A stretch of 64,000 bases of DNA from Candidatus Faecicola pullistercoris (GTDB taxonomy: Bacteria; Bacillota; Clostridia; Christensenellales; CAG-917). Shown one piece after another: positions 1 to 10,234 of this stretch; within the stretch, counting starts at the first letter, position 1; each line of letters starts with the position of its first letter. The stretch spans positions 1-64,000 of the forward strand of contig DVNW01000008.1 of assembly GCA_018714105.1 (NCBI GenBank), given 5' to 3'. Under the pieces are notes generated by a model that was given only the letters and a program-made list of their open reading frames with translations, was not told the DNA's origin and did not search any database. The translations under genes and the position numbers were made by a program.

Positions 1-119
1 TTTATTATTATTTTATAATATAATTAATTATTTATTTTTTTATGTTTATAGTAAGAATTTATTATCTATTTTTATAATATATTATAAATTGTTTACAGGA
101 TAAATTACAGAGGACTTTT

Positions 120-2036
120 ATGAAAATAGTACTGGTTATAGATATTTACGACCTTATGACAAACGGTACCGTAATGACGGCTTACCGCTTTGTGGAAGGG
201 CTCAGAAAGCGCGGACACGAGGTGCGCGTAGTTGCTACGGGCGCGAAGGGCGAGGGATGTTACGAGGTTCGCGAGAGATACATTCCGCTTGTAACCGAAG
301 TTTCCAGATTGCAGCAGATAAGGTTCGGCAAGCCCGAAACGCCCATACTCACCAACGCCTTTTCGGGAGCGGACATAATACATTTTTACTTGCCGTTCAA
401 ACTTGAGAAAAAGGGAAGGAAAATCGCGGAGATAATGGATATACCCGCAACGGCGGCGTTTCATCTGCAGCCCGAAAACATTACTTACAATGCGGGACTC
501 AAACACAGCCGCATAATGCCAAAAATTCTGTATGCCGGCTTTAAAAACACTTTTTATAAGCATTTCGAACATATACACTGTCCGTCAAAGTTTATAGCGG
601 ATCAGATGCGGAAGCACGGTTATCAGTCCAAACTTCACGTTATCTCAAACGGCGTAGGGGCGGAGTTCTGTCCCGACCCCGAGCATAAAAAGGCCGAGGA
701 CAGGTTTAACATACTCATGATCGGTCGTTATGCAAACGAAAAAAGGCAGGACGTGCTCATAAAGGCTATCGCGCAATCAAAATACAAGGATAAAATATAT
801 CTTACTCTTGCGGGCAAAGGGCCTAATTTCAACAGGCTTTCGCGCATGGCGGACAAGTATCTTCCCGACAGGGTCAGGTTCGGCTTCTTCAAGAAGGAGG
901 AACTTATCGAGGTAATAAGGAGCTCGCACTTATACGTACACGCCGCCGATATTGAAATAGAGGCAATAGCCTGTCTTGAAGCCATAGCCTGCGGCACCGT
1001 ACCCGTAATATCCAATTCCGACAAATCGGCCACGCCGCAGTTCGCGCTGGACGACAGGTCGCTTTTCAAGGCGGGAAGCGTCAAGAGTCTTGCCGAGAAA
1101 ATCGACTATTGGATAGAGCATCCGGAAGAAAGGGAACGTATGAGCGAGGTATACGCTCAATCGGCAAAGGTATATTCTCTGGATTACTCTCTCGACAAAG
1201 CCGAGGAAATGTTCAGGGAGGCGATAAACTCTCATCGCGACAAAAAGAAGTTCGCTACGAAAGAAGGTAAGCAAAAAAGCAGAAAATTCGTAAAAAAATC
1301 CAGGCTGTTTAAATTCTGTTCCAATCTTTTCTACTATTTAATAGCCTTGCCGTGTTTGTATATATATGAAAAAACGGTATACGGGTTGAAAATACGCGGC
1401 AAACGCAACGTCAGAAAGGTAAGAAAAACGGGCGCCGTATCGGTAAGCAACCACGTCCATCTTCTCGATTGCGCGAAAAACGCCATAGCGATGTATCCCA
1501 GACACGTGATTTTTACCGCATTGCCGAGCAATTTTGAAATTCCCGTGGCGGGTAAGCTGCTTACCATGCTGGGAAGCATGCCCGTACCCGATAAAATAGC
1601 CGACGTCAAGGTTTTTCTCAACGAAGTAAAAAAACTGGTTAAAATCAAAAAGCGCATCGTCCATATCTATCCCGAAGCGCATCTTATAAATTACTATGCA
1701 GGTATACGCTCTTTCGAAAAGGGCGCATTCACGATAGCGTGCGACGCTCAGGTGCCGATATTGCCTCTCGTAATTTCCTGGCGCGAAAGAAGAGGCCTGT
1801 TTAAACTGTTTCTGAAAAACAAACCCTTGCCTACCATAAGCATAGGAAAGCCGATATATCCCAATTTGTCGCTGATGGCAAAGGACCAGATAAAGGACCT
1901 GTCGGAGCGCACCAGAAAGGCCATGGAAGACATTTATACGACTTCCAACAACGGCAGCAACGTGGATTATTTCCGCGGAAAGGCCGCCCCGCAGGAGTTT
2001 CATACCAAGTACGACAGGCCTGCCGACGACGAATAA
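120..2036 (+). CDS. Glycosyltransferase family 4 / PlsC-like acyltransferase fusion protein
   Basis: A 638-residue two-domain protein. Residues about 1-370 look like a GT-B glycosyltransferase of family 4, with the EX7E-type sugar-nucleotide motif near EIEAIACLEAIACG. After a lysine-rich linker and a hydrophobic stretch (about 400-420), residues about 430-610 look like a 1-acylglycerol-3-phosphate acyltransferase: H445-X4-D450 in NHVHLLD and a divergent second block YPEAH (E519) in place of FPEGT. The likely role, inferred, is glycosylation and acylation of a membrane lipid on the inner leaflet. The ATG follows AGAGGA at proper spacing. Upstream is only AT-rich DNA reaching the window edge; downstream is a hairpin terminator, so it appears to be transcribed alone. 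Domain families are fairly certain; the substrate is unknown. Confidence 0.8.
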   Translation: MKIVLVIDIYDLMTNGTVMTAYRFVEGLRKRGHEVRVVATGAKGEGCYEVRERYIPLVTEVSRLQQIRFGKPETPILTNAFSGADIIHFYLPFKLEKKGRKIAEIMDIPATAAFHLQPENITYNAGLKHSRIMPKILYAGFKNTFYKHFEHIHCPSKFIADQMRKHGYQSKLHVISNGVGAEFCPDPEHKKAEDRFNILMIGRYANEKRQDVLIKAIAQSKYKDKIYLTLAGKGPNFNRLSRMADKYLPDRVRFGFFKKEELIEVIRSSHLYVHAADIEIEAIACLEAIACGTVPVISNSDKSATPQFALDDRSLFKAGSVKSLAEKIDYWIEHPEERERMSEVYAQSAKVYSLDYSLDKAEEMFREAINSHRDKKKFATKEGKQKSRKFVKKSRLFKFCSNLFYYLIALPCLYIYEKTVYGLKIRGKRNVRKVRKTGAVSVSNHVHLLDCAKNAIAMYPRHVIFTALPSNFEIPVAGKLLTMLGSMPVPDKIADVKVFLNEVKKLVKIKKRIVHIYPEAHLINYYAGIRSFEKGAFTIACDAQVPILPLVISWRERRGLFKLFLKNKPLPTISIGKPIYPNLSLMAKDQIKDLSERTRKAMEDIYTTSNNGSNVDYFRGKAAPQEFHTKYDRPADDE

Positions 2037-2055
2037 AGTGTGATTCAAAATTGTG

Positions 2056-2082
2056 AAAAGAGCCGCTGTTTGCGGCTCTTTT
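2056..2082. terminator. Bidirectional intrinsic terminator
   Basis: Perfect inverted repeat AAAAGAGCCGC-tgttt-GCGGCTCTTTT, flanked by A and T runs, so it can work on both strands. It separates the fusion gene from the convergent small gene, whose stop codon lies in the right arm. Confidence 0.85.
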
Positions 2083-2413
2083 AAATTTGTTTTTCTTTAA
2101 AAAGCGTGTAAAGCGCACGGTTGATTTCCGAGTTCATAATCGTCTGTCTGGGGTCGGGCGGCGGTTTTACGGGGGCAGGGGGCGCGGCTTCGGATTTGCC
2201 CGATTTCATCAGCCCCGGCAGCATATTCATTACCGACAGAAGCGTTTTGGTCTTTTCGTCGCCTCCGCCAAGAGCTTGCAGCATTCCGGCGGTATCTCCC
2301 GATTTCAGCCCGGTCAGCACAGAAGCCAGTTTTTCGGTATCCATTTTGGCGCCGTCTTTATTCTGTCCCAGCATTCCGATGAGCGGAATAAGCATCGAAG
2401 GGTCGATATTCAT
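2081..2413 (-). CDS. Small hypothetical protein with Gly/Met-rich helical body and proline-rich linker
   Basis: A 110-residue protein I do not recognise. The N-terminal two thirds are rich in Met, Leu and Gly with predicted helical character (MLIPLIGMLGQNKDG near the start). They are followed by a proline/alanine-rich linker (about 75-90) and a short C-terminal segment ending KEKQI. No signal peptide or clear membrane span is seen. The start is well supported by AGGAG seven bases before the ATG on the minus strand. It is divergent from the 93-residue gene at 2487, and the two share a 73-bp intergenic region. The good ribosome site, codon pattern and terminator argue that it is real. Confidence 0.65.
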   Translation of the reverse strand: MNIDPSMLIPLIGMLGQNKDGAKMDTEKLASVLTGLKSGDTAGMLQALGGGDEKTKTLLSVMNMLPGLMKSGKSEAAPPAPVKPPPDPRQTIMNSEINRALYTLFKEKQI

Positions 2414-2486
2414 TATTTCAAATCTCCTTTCACGTTTACAGTATATTCAGAATATTATTGAATAGTGATAAAAAAAGGAGAATGTT

Positions 2487-2768
2487 ATGGATTTCAGAAG
2501 TTACGACAGTTCTGTTAAGGCAAATAACGGTTATTGTTCCGCTCGCGAATCGGGCGACGAAGCCGCGATAAGGGATATTGCGGGCAAGTACGCGGGAAAA
2601 TCGCAGGATGAAATGATGGCCGAGGTAAAAAGACATGCGGACAAAATGAAGGCCGACGGAAGCTACAATCCCGCACAGATCGAAGAAATGTACGCAAAAC
2701 TCGCGCCTATGCTCGACGAAGGGCAAAAACAAAAACTCGACGCCGTTATGAAAATGCTGAGGGGGTAA
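2487..2768 (+). CDS. Small hypothetical helical protein
   Basis: A 93-residue soluble protein rich in charged residues, Met and Lys, probably all alpha-helical; I recognise no family. The ATG is preceded by AAAAGGAG at ideal spacing. It ends 7 bp before the subtilase gene, so the two are very likely cotranscribed, which makes it a candidate partner, inhibitor or substrate of that protease. This is inference from position only. It is divergent from the small gene at 2081-2413. Confidence 0.65.
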   Translation: MDFRSYDSSVKANNGYCSARESGDEAAIRDIAGKYAGKSQDEMMAEVKRHADKMKADGSYNPAQIEEMYAKLAPMLDEGQKQKLDAVMKMLRG

Positions 2769-2775
2769 ACTCCGT

Positions 2776-3810
2776 ATGGAAGTGGTTGCCTATCTCAAAA
2801 ACATGAAATACGTGAAATACCTGGATAAGCGGCTCGAAGTTAAAAAAGTTTATCCGTTCATAAACGCCGTGGGCGCGGAATGTAAAGAAGGATACTTTGA
2901 AAAAATAAAAAAACTGCCTTACATAGAGGGGTTGTTTTTCAATGCCAGGGTAACCGCGCTGGAAGAATCCCGAAGCGAAGTCGAGGACCTTGCCGGGCGC
3001 GCGCCGCGCATATATAACGGCAGGGGGGTAGGCGTATGCATAATGGATACCGGAATAAGCGCGCATACCGATTTTCTTTGTCCGGTAAGCAGAGTTGCCG
3101 CCTTTAAGGATATTTACGGGGGAAGCGATACCGTATACGACGATAACGGGCACGGCAGCTTTGTTGCGGGGATTGCGTGCGGCAACGGCCTTGCGTCGGG
3201 CAGAAAGATAAAAGGCGGAGCTCCCGCAGGAAAAATCATCGGAGTAAAGGTTATGGGCGCGCAGGGCGAGTGCGGCGTTTTCGACGTGCTGGACGGCATG
3301 CAATGGGTGATGAACAACCGCGACAAATACAATATCCGGGTGGTATGCATGTCGTTCGGCAGCACTCCTTCCGAGAGCGGCGAAGACCCCTTGGAAAGAG
3401 GGGCCGAAAGCCTTGTAAGAGGGGGCATAACCGTGGTTTGCGCCGCCGGCAACAGCGGGAAGGGAAAACTGAAATCTCCTGCCACAAGCCCGTCGGTAAT
3501 ATCCGTAGGAGCCGTAAACGACGAGTACGAAGAGGCCTCGTTCAGCTCGTCGGGACAGTCGCACGGTACGGATAAACCCGAGTTTTACGCAAAGGGAGTC
3601 AAGGTAAAATCCGTTATGAACGACGGGCGTTACGGGGAGATGTCGGGAACGTCCGCCGCGGCGCCGTGCGTTGCGGGCGCGGCCGCTCTGGTAATACAGA
3701 AACACCCTTATTTTCTGCCTTGGCAGGTAAAACAGTTTTTATATAAAGTGGCTATAAAAGAGGGGAATAAATACATTATAGACTGCGATAAACTTGCAAA
3801 AGTATTATAA
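2776..3810 (+). CDS. Subtilisin-like serine protease (S8 family), apparently intracellular
   Basis: A 344-residue subtilase with an intact catalytic triad: D91 in CIMDTGISAHTDF, H126 in DDNGHGSFVAG and S293 in MSGTSAAAPC. The oxyanion-hole region CAAGNSGKG is also present. The N terminus carries no signal peptide and about 85 residues precede the catalytic domain, which fits cytoplasmic AprX-type or mother-cell subtilases more than secreted ones. It follows the 93-residue gene by 7 bp. It is convergent with the cysteine desulfurase gene and overlaps its stop by 6 bp. The substrate is unknown. Confidence 0.88.
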   Translation: MEVVAYLKNMKYVKYLDKRLEVKKVYPFINAVGAECKEGYFEKIKKLPYIEGLFFNARVTALEESRSEVEDLAGRAPRIYNGRGVGVCIMDTGISAHTDFLCPVSRVAAFKDIYGGSDTVYDDNGHGSFVAGIACGNGLASGRKIKGGAPAGKIIGVKVMGAQGECGVFDVLDGMQWVMNNRDKYNIRVVCMSFGSTPSESGEDPLERGAESLVRGGITVVCAAGNSGKGKLKSPATSPSVISVGAVNDEYEEASFSSSGQSHGTDKPEFYAKGVKVKSVMNDGRYGEMSGTSAAAPCVAGAAALVIQKHPYFLPWQVKQFLYKVAIKEGNKYIIDCDKLAKVL

Positions 3811-4956
3811 ATTATCCTCTTTTTTATAGGTATCGGCAATTTCTCCTATGGCTTTTAACAACAGGTCGGCGTCTTTAAGAGTGTTGTTGTAACCTACGCT
3901 TATTCTGACCGCGCCGCTTTCCAACGTTCCCAAATAGTTGTGCATCAACGGGGCGCAATGCAGCCCCGTTCTTACCGCTATTTTGTATTTTTCGTTAAGT
4001 ATGTCGCCCACTTCCGAAGAGGTAAGCCCGTTCAGGTTGAAGCTGATAACGCCCGTGTGACAGCCGTCGGGAGTGTAAACCCGAATCCCAGGCATTTTTT
4101 TAAGTCCGTATAAAATTTTATTCGATATTAAAGATATGCGCGCGTTTATTTTGTTTATGTGCTCGAAAGTCCATTTTGCGGCTTCGCCCAGCGCGGCGAT
4201 GCCGGCGGTATTAAGAGTGCCGCTTTCCATGCCTTCGGGCAGAGTCAACGGCTGATACACGCTGTCCGAGTTTGTCCCCGTTCCTCCGTACAGCAGGGGT
4301 TTAAGGGCAATCCCTTGTCTCACTATCAGAAATCCCGTTCCCTGAGGCCCGTGTAATCCCTTATGCCCGGGGCAGGCCAGAAGGTCTATGTTCTGCTCCC
4401 GCATATCCGTTCTGACGTGGGGTACGGATTGCGCTCCGTCGGCAAGATAAACTAGGTTGTATTTGCGCGCGAGTTTTCCCGTTTTGGATATTTCGGACGG
4501 AACTCCGGTTACGTTCGACATAGAGCTGACCGCCAGCATATAGGTTTCCTCGGTAATAAGGCGTTCTATCATATCTGCCCGTACGGTAAGGTTTTTGTCG
4601 GGATTTATTACCGAAAGCGTTATTATTTTATTGCGTTGAAGTTCGTAAAGCGGCCGCAGTACGCTGTTATGTTCGGTTACCGTGGTTATCACGTGTCCGC
4701 CCTTTTTTACTGTGCCGAAAACGGCGAGGTTAAGCGCTTCGGTACAGTTTTTCGTGAATATCAGATCGTATCCCTCGGCGGCGCCGAGATTTTCAAGCAG
4801 AATGCTTCTGGCCGTTTCCGTCTTTACTGCCGCGTTTACGGCGTCGTCGTGTCCGCCGCGGCCCCCGTTTGCCGAATTGACGTAGGTTTCGAGAAGGGCG
4901 CGTCTGCTTTTTTTGGGTTTGAATCTGCTGGTTGCGGCATTGTCGAAATATATCAT
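3805..4956 (-). CDS. Cysteine desulfurase family protein (class V aminotransferase)
   Basis: A 383-residue PLP enzyme expected to take sulfur (or selenium) from cysteine or selenocysteine. The N-terminal IYFDNAAT, the PLP-lysine motif PGHKGLHGPQG and the conserved cysteine loop RTGLHCAPL are all present. The HKGLHGPQGTG form points to the short clostridial subgroup often seen beside DUF3343 proteins rather than classic IscS, which normally lies beside iscU. The ORF track begins at a GTG (4971), but the ATG at 4956 has GGAG five bases upstream and begins with the conserved MIYFDNAAT, so I choose it. It is divergent from the DUF3343 gene, about 100 bp away. I see no clear promoter. Confidence 0.88.
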   Translation of the reverse strand: MIYFDNAATSRFKPKKSRRALLETYVNSANGGRGGHDDAVNAAVKTETARSILLENLGAAEGYDLIFTKNCTEALNLAVFGTVKKGGHVITTVTEHNSVLRPLYELQRNKIITLSVINPDKNLTVRADMIERLITEETYMLAVSSMSNVTGVPSEISKTGKLARKYNLVYLADGAQSVPHVRTDMREQNIDLLACPGHKGLHGPQGTGFLIVRQGIALKPLLYGGTGTNSDSVYQPLTLPEGMESGTLNTAGIAALGEAAKWTFEHINKINARISLISNKILYGLKKMPGIRVYTPDGCHTGVISFNLNGLTSSEVGDILNEKYKIAVRTGLHCAPLMHNYLGTLESGAVRISVGYNNTLKDADLLLKAIGEIADTYKKEDNL

Positions 4957-5054
4957 GGCTGCTCCGTTCACATTTTTTTTACTTTTTATATAATATGTTT
5001 AGTGTGGACGCCGTATGACGCGGGCGCAGTACATATTTTATCGAGGTGCCGTTT

Positions 5055-5312
5055 ATGGAAAATTTAATAATAGCTTTCAGGTCGCGTTCGTCCACGATGC
5101 GGTATGCAGCCGCGCTCAGAAATTCGGGAATAGCCGTAAAAATAATAAATACGCCCAGGGAGGCGGGAGCGGGTTGCGGTATATCGGCCCGCTGTTCGCT
5201 GGACTCCTATAATACGGCAAGGAGCGTACTGGCAAGCGGCAACTATCAGGGCTTTGCCGGTTTTTACAGAGAAAATCCTTATGCGTCCGCGGGCAGAATT
5301 GTTCCGATGTGA
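5055..5312 (+). CDS. DUF3343 family protein (putative Se/S carrier-like)
   Basis: An 85-residue protein matching the DUF3343 pattern: an N-terminal beta strand, a phenylalanine-serine-threonine stretch before a helix, then the signature NTPREAGAGCGIS, in which proline-arginine and a cysteine-glycine pair are conserved. Members are proposed to carry sulfur or selenium as a persulfide or selenide on that cysteine. The ATG at 5055 follows GAGGTG; the track's GTG at 5046 lies inside that ribosome site. Its neighbour across the divergent gap is a cysteine desulfurase, the expected donor. The family match is recognised from the motif and the function is inference. Confidence 0.75.
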   Translation: MENLIIAFRSRSSTMRYAAALRNSGIAVKIINTPREAGAGCGISARCSLDSYNTARSVLASGNYQGFAGFYRENPYASAGRIVPM

Positions 5313-5465
5313 TTGAAAAATTTTGGTTAAAATTACGAATTTTGTATTTTTTAATATTTTTTTGAATTTTTTTTAAAAAAATAAAAAATATGCAAAATAT
5401 CCGTAATATTCGCATTAAAACGCTTATAATTGCATACAATCTTTAATATTTTTCTTTCCTTGCTG
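5313..5465. other. AT-rich intergenic stretch
   Basis: Almost pure A and T after the DUF3343 stop. A weak AAAATT-acg-AATTTT hairpin followed by a T-rich run may end the DUF3343 transcript. Nothing else is visible here before the promoter at 5466. Confidence 0.4.
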
Positions 5466-5494
5466 CTGACAAATTTATTTTTTTGTTGTATAGT
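5466..5494 (+). promoter_or_regulatory. Sigma-A type promoter for the 110-residue gene
   Basis: CTGACA, 17-bp spacer, TATAGT, about 37 bp before the start codon at 5531. Confidence 0.6.
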
Positions 5495-5530
5495 TTGCGC
5501 ATAACGAATTTCGAGACAAAGGAGTGTTTT

Positions 5531-5863
5531 ATGTCCAGGGTAGTTTCTCTTTCGGCGCTTGCGGCGGACGCGAAGAAAAGAATGAATAAAGGTTACGGCG
5601 CAAAGGGCGATATCGGCAATTTTTCCAAACCCGCCCGTATTTTTTCCTTTGACAGGTCGGCGATATCTCTTTCAAAGGAAACGGACTGTTATAAGATTTT
5701 CGAGGTATTGGCTTCGGACTCGGCCGAGAGTCCTATCGTGCGGCTTATGGACAGGGAATATTTCGATAAACTCTCGCCCGAACAGCGGCAGAGATACGTG
5801 TTCAGATTATCCGAAGCCTATAAAACGGTTAAGGCGCAACTGAAAAACAACAGAACTTTTTAA
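5531..5863 (+). CDS. Hypothetical protein, 110 residues
   Basis: I do not recognise a family. The sequence is soluble and basic at the N terminus (AKKRMNKGYGAKG), and its C-terminal half looks helical (DREYFDKLSPEQRQRYVFR). The start at 5531 has AAAGGAG at ideal spacing, whereas the upstream in-frame start of the ORF track at 5483 overlaps the promoter. A promoter 37 bp upstream supports independent expression. It precedes pcrA by about 60 bp without a visible terminator, but pcrA has its own promoter. Confidence 0.7.
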   Translation: MSRVVSLSALAADAKKRMNKGYGAKGDIGNFSKPARIFSFDRSAISLSKETDCYKIFEVLASDSAESPIVRLMDREYFDKLSPEQRQRYVFRLSEAYKTVKAQLKNNRTF

Positions 5864-5889
5864 CATAAACATTTATTTTCGGGTTTCGG

Positions 5890-5918
5890 TTGGCATTTTC
5901 AAGAAAATATGTTAAAAT
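5890..5918 (+). promoter_or_regulatory. Promoter placing the pcrA transcript start at or next to its ATG
   Basis: TTGGCA, 17-bp spacer, TAAAAT. The expected transcription start, 7-8 bases after the -10 box, is 5925-5926, the A of the pcrA ATG. No Shine-Dalgarno is visible, so the mRNA may be leaderless. Confidence 0.55.
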
Positions 5919-5925
5919 ATTTTCT

Positions 5926-8139
5926 ATGAATAATCTTTCAGAAATCGCATACGATTTACCCATACCGCTTAACGCCGAACAGCGCAAGGCCGTCGAGGAC
6001 ACCGAGGGCCAGCTTCTGGTGCTTTCGGGCGCGGGAAGCGGCAAGACGCGCGTGCTTACCGCCAGGATAGCCTATCTTATCGAGCAGAGAGGCGTCAGCC
6101 CGCGCGAAATTTTAGCCATTACCTTTACAAAAAAGGCGGCCAAGGAGATGCTTGACCGCATAACGGGAATACTGGGCGACCGTTCGTCCGGCGTATGGGC
6201 TATGACTTTTCACGCTTTCTGCGCGCGCATCCTGCGTTATCACGCGGACGTGCTGGGCTTTACTTCGGATTTTTCCATTTACGACGAAAGCGACAGCCTC
6301 AAACTTATCAAGAGGATTTGCGGCGAAAAGGGCATTACCGACTCCAAAAAAAAGGAAAGTATTGCATGTTATATTTCCGAGGCTAAAACCTTCGGGCTGA
6401 CTCCCGCGCAGTTTGAAAAGGAAAAGGCCTACGTCAAAGACGTTCAGACCGTAAGCGAAGTGTTTTCGGCTTATAACGCGCGCCTCAAAGAAAGCAACGC
6501 CATGGATTACGACGATCTGCTTCTGAACGCAAAGGAGCTGCTTTTGTCGTCGGAGTCCGTGCTTAAACGTTATCAGGAGCGTTTCCGTTACGTTCACGTA
6601 GACGAATTTCAGGATATAAATTCCACTCAGTACGATTTGATAAGGCTTATTGCCGGCGGCCACGGAAACATATTCGCCGTGGGCGACGAGGATCAGAGCA
6701 TTTACGGCTGGCGCGGAGCCAGAATAGACATCATTTTAAATTTCGAAAAGGATTTTCCCGCGGCGAAAATATATAAACTGGAACAGAATTACCGCAGCAC
6801 AGCGCCCATTCTCAATTGCGCTAACAGAGTAATAGCAAACAATAAGCAGCGAATAGGCGACAAAAAGCTGTGGACTTCCAAATCGGGCGGCGCGCCCGTG
6901 TCGTTCTGCAGCGTGGGCAACGACCGCGACGAGGCCGATTTCGTCGTGCAGAAAATAAGCATGCTTTTGGCGGAAGGCTATAAATACCGCGATTTTGCCA
7001 TACTTACCCGAATAAACGCTCTTACAAGGCCCTTCGAGGAAAGGCTCAACCTTTACGGGTTGCCTTATAAGGTTTACGGCGGCGTCAAGTTTTACGAGCG
7101 CAAAGAGATAAAGGACATGCTGGCATATATGCGCATTGCCGTAAATCCCAAGGACACCGAGGCCATACTCAGGGTTATCAATTTCCCTGCGAGGGGGATA
7201 GGCGACGGGACTACCGAAAAACTTCTGGAATATTGCCGCGGCACGGGCAAAGACCTTATCGACGCGATTCTCGAAATAGACTTCAACACGGCTATAGCAC
7301 CTTCCGCGGTCAAAAAGATTTCGGCGTTCAAGGACATAGTTTTATCCGTTATCAGAAACGTGAATCAGCTGTCTTCCGAGGAATTTCTGAAACAGCTTAT
7401 CAAGGACGCCGGCATAGAGGCGCATTACAAAGCGTGTAAAGAGGACGAATGGGACAGGTTCGAAAACATCAACGAACTTGTTACCGCGGTCAGGGATTTC
7501 TCGCGCGACAATCCCGGTTCGGGCATAGGCGACTTTTTGCAGTCGATAGCGCTCATTTCGGATACGGACAGCATTCAGGACGACGATTATATAACCATTG
7601 CCACCGTGCATGCGGTTAAAGGCCTTGAATTTCCGGTGGTATTTCTGATAGCTCTCGAAGAGAGCATTTTCCCTTTGCAGCGGGCCGTGGACGAAAACGA
7701 CATCGAAGAGGAAAGACGGCTTATGTACGTAGCGGTCACGCGCGCTTCGGAAAGGCTGTTTTGCAGTTACGCTTCCAGAAGATTCAGATTCAATCAGGTT
7801 GTCTATAATATGAAAAGCAGGTTTATTACCGAAATGCAGGGCGAGCAGAAAAAACAGACAATTCCGCAGCAGCCCCGCGCATCCGTTTCGGGCGGGCAAG
7901 GCGGCGGACTTAATCTGAAAGGGCTGCCTCCTAAACCGCAAACGGCCGCGCCCAGAATTCTGAATACCGATTTTTCGGCTTTTACCGCGGGCAGACAGGT
8001 ATCGCACGCGAAATTCGGCGTCGGTACCATAGTGGAAACTTTCGGGGAGGGCGTGGACAAGAGCGCGCTTATCAATTTCCCGGGTATAGGCACCAAAAAG
8101 TTTTTGCTGCTGATAGCCAACCTGACGCTTACGGACTGA
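5926..8139 (+). CDS. pcrA: UvrD/PcrA-type superfamily 1 DNA helicase
   Basis: A 737-residue ATP-dependent 3'-5' DNA helicase used in nucleotide-excision repair and in removing RecA or stalled complexes. Seen in order: Q-motif region PLNAEQRKAV, Walker A GAGSGKT, DEFQDIN (Walker B), GDEDQSIYGWRGA (motif III), the QNYRS region, VHAVKGLEFP and VAVTRASERL (motif VI). The C-terminal HAKFGVGTIVE segment is typical of PcrA. I chose the ATG at 5926 because the protein start aligns with the family; the TTG at 5890 of the track lies in the -35 box. Eight bp separate it from ligA, the common pcrA-ligA arrangement. Confidence 0.93.
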   Translation: MNNLSEIAYDLPIPLNAEQRKAVEDTEGQLLVLSGAGSGKTRVLTARIAYLIEQRGVSPREILAITFTKKAAKEMLDRITGILGDRSSGVWAMTFHAFCARILRYHADVLGFTSDFSIYDESDSLKLIKRICGEKGITDSKKKESIACYISEAKTFGLTPAQFEKEKAYVKDVQTVSEVFSAYNARLKESNAMDYDDLLLNAKELLLSSESVLKRYQERFRYVHVDEFQDINSTQYDLIRLIAGGHGNIFAVGDEDQSIYGWRGARIDIILNFEKDFPAAKIYKLEQNYRSTAPILNCANRVIANNKQRIGDKKLWTSKSGGAPVSFCSVGNDRDEADFVVQKISMLLAEGYKYRDFAILTRINALTRPFEERLNLYGLPYKVYGGVKFYERKEIKDMLAYMRIAVNPKDTEAILRVINFPARGIGDGTTEKLLEYCRGTGKDLIDAILEIDFNTAIAPSAVKKISAFKDIVLSVIRNVNQLSSEEFLKQLIKDAGIEAHYKACKEDEWDRFENINELVTAVRDFSRDNPGSGIGDFLQSIALISDTDSIQDDDYITIATVHAVKGLEFPVVFLIALEESIFPLQRAVDENDIEEERRLMYVAVTRASERLFCSYASRRFRFNQVVYNMKSRFITEMQGEQKKQTIPQQPRASVSGGQGGGLNLKGLPPKPQTAAPRILNTDFSAFTAGRQVSHAKFGVGTIVETFGEGVDKSALINFPGIGTKKFLLLIANLTLTD

Positions 8140-8144
8140 GGTGA

Positions 8145-10091
<1,947 letters not shown>

Positions 10092-10114
10092 ATCCCGCAG
10101 CGCGCCCGAGGCGT

Positions 10115-10142
10115 ATCCTCCGTATCGGAGGATTTTTCTTTT
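10115..10142 (+). terminator. Intrinsic terminator after ligA
   Basis: ATCCTCC-gtatc-GGAGGAT followed by TTTTCTTTT, 24 bp after the ligA stop. Confidence 0.9.
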
Positions 10143-10175
10143 ATGCGGCAAAACGCCGAAAAAAGGCTAAAATCC

Positions 10176-10204
10176 TTGCAAGTTTTTATTTACTATGATA
10201 CAAT
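10176..10204 (+). promoter_or_regulatory. Promoter of the AIR synthase-like gene / yicC operon
   Basis: TTGCAA, 17-bp spacer, TACAAT. The start codon is 31 bp downstream. It is the only clear promoter before the long tightly packed run that follows. Confidence 0.65.
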
Positions 10205-10234
10205 TATAAATAATTTTATTTTACGGGTGCGTAT

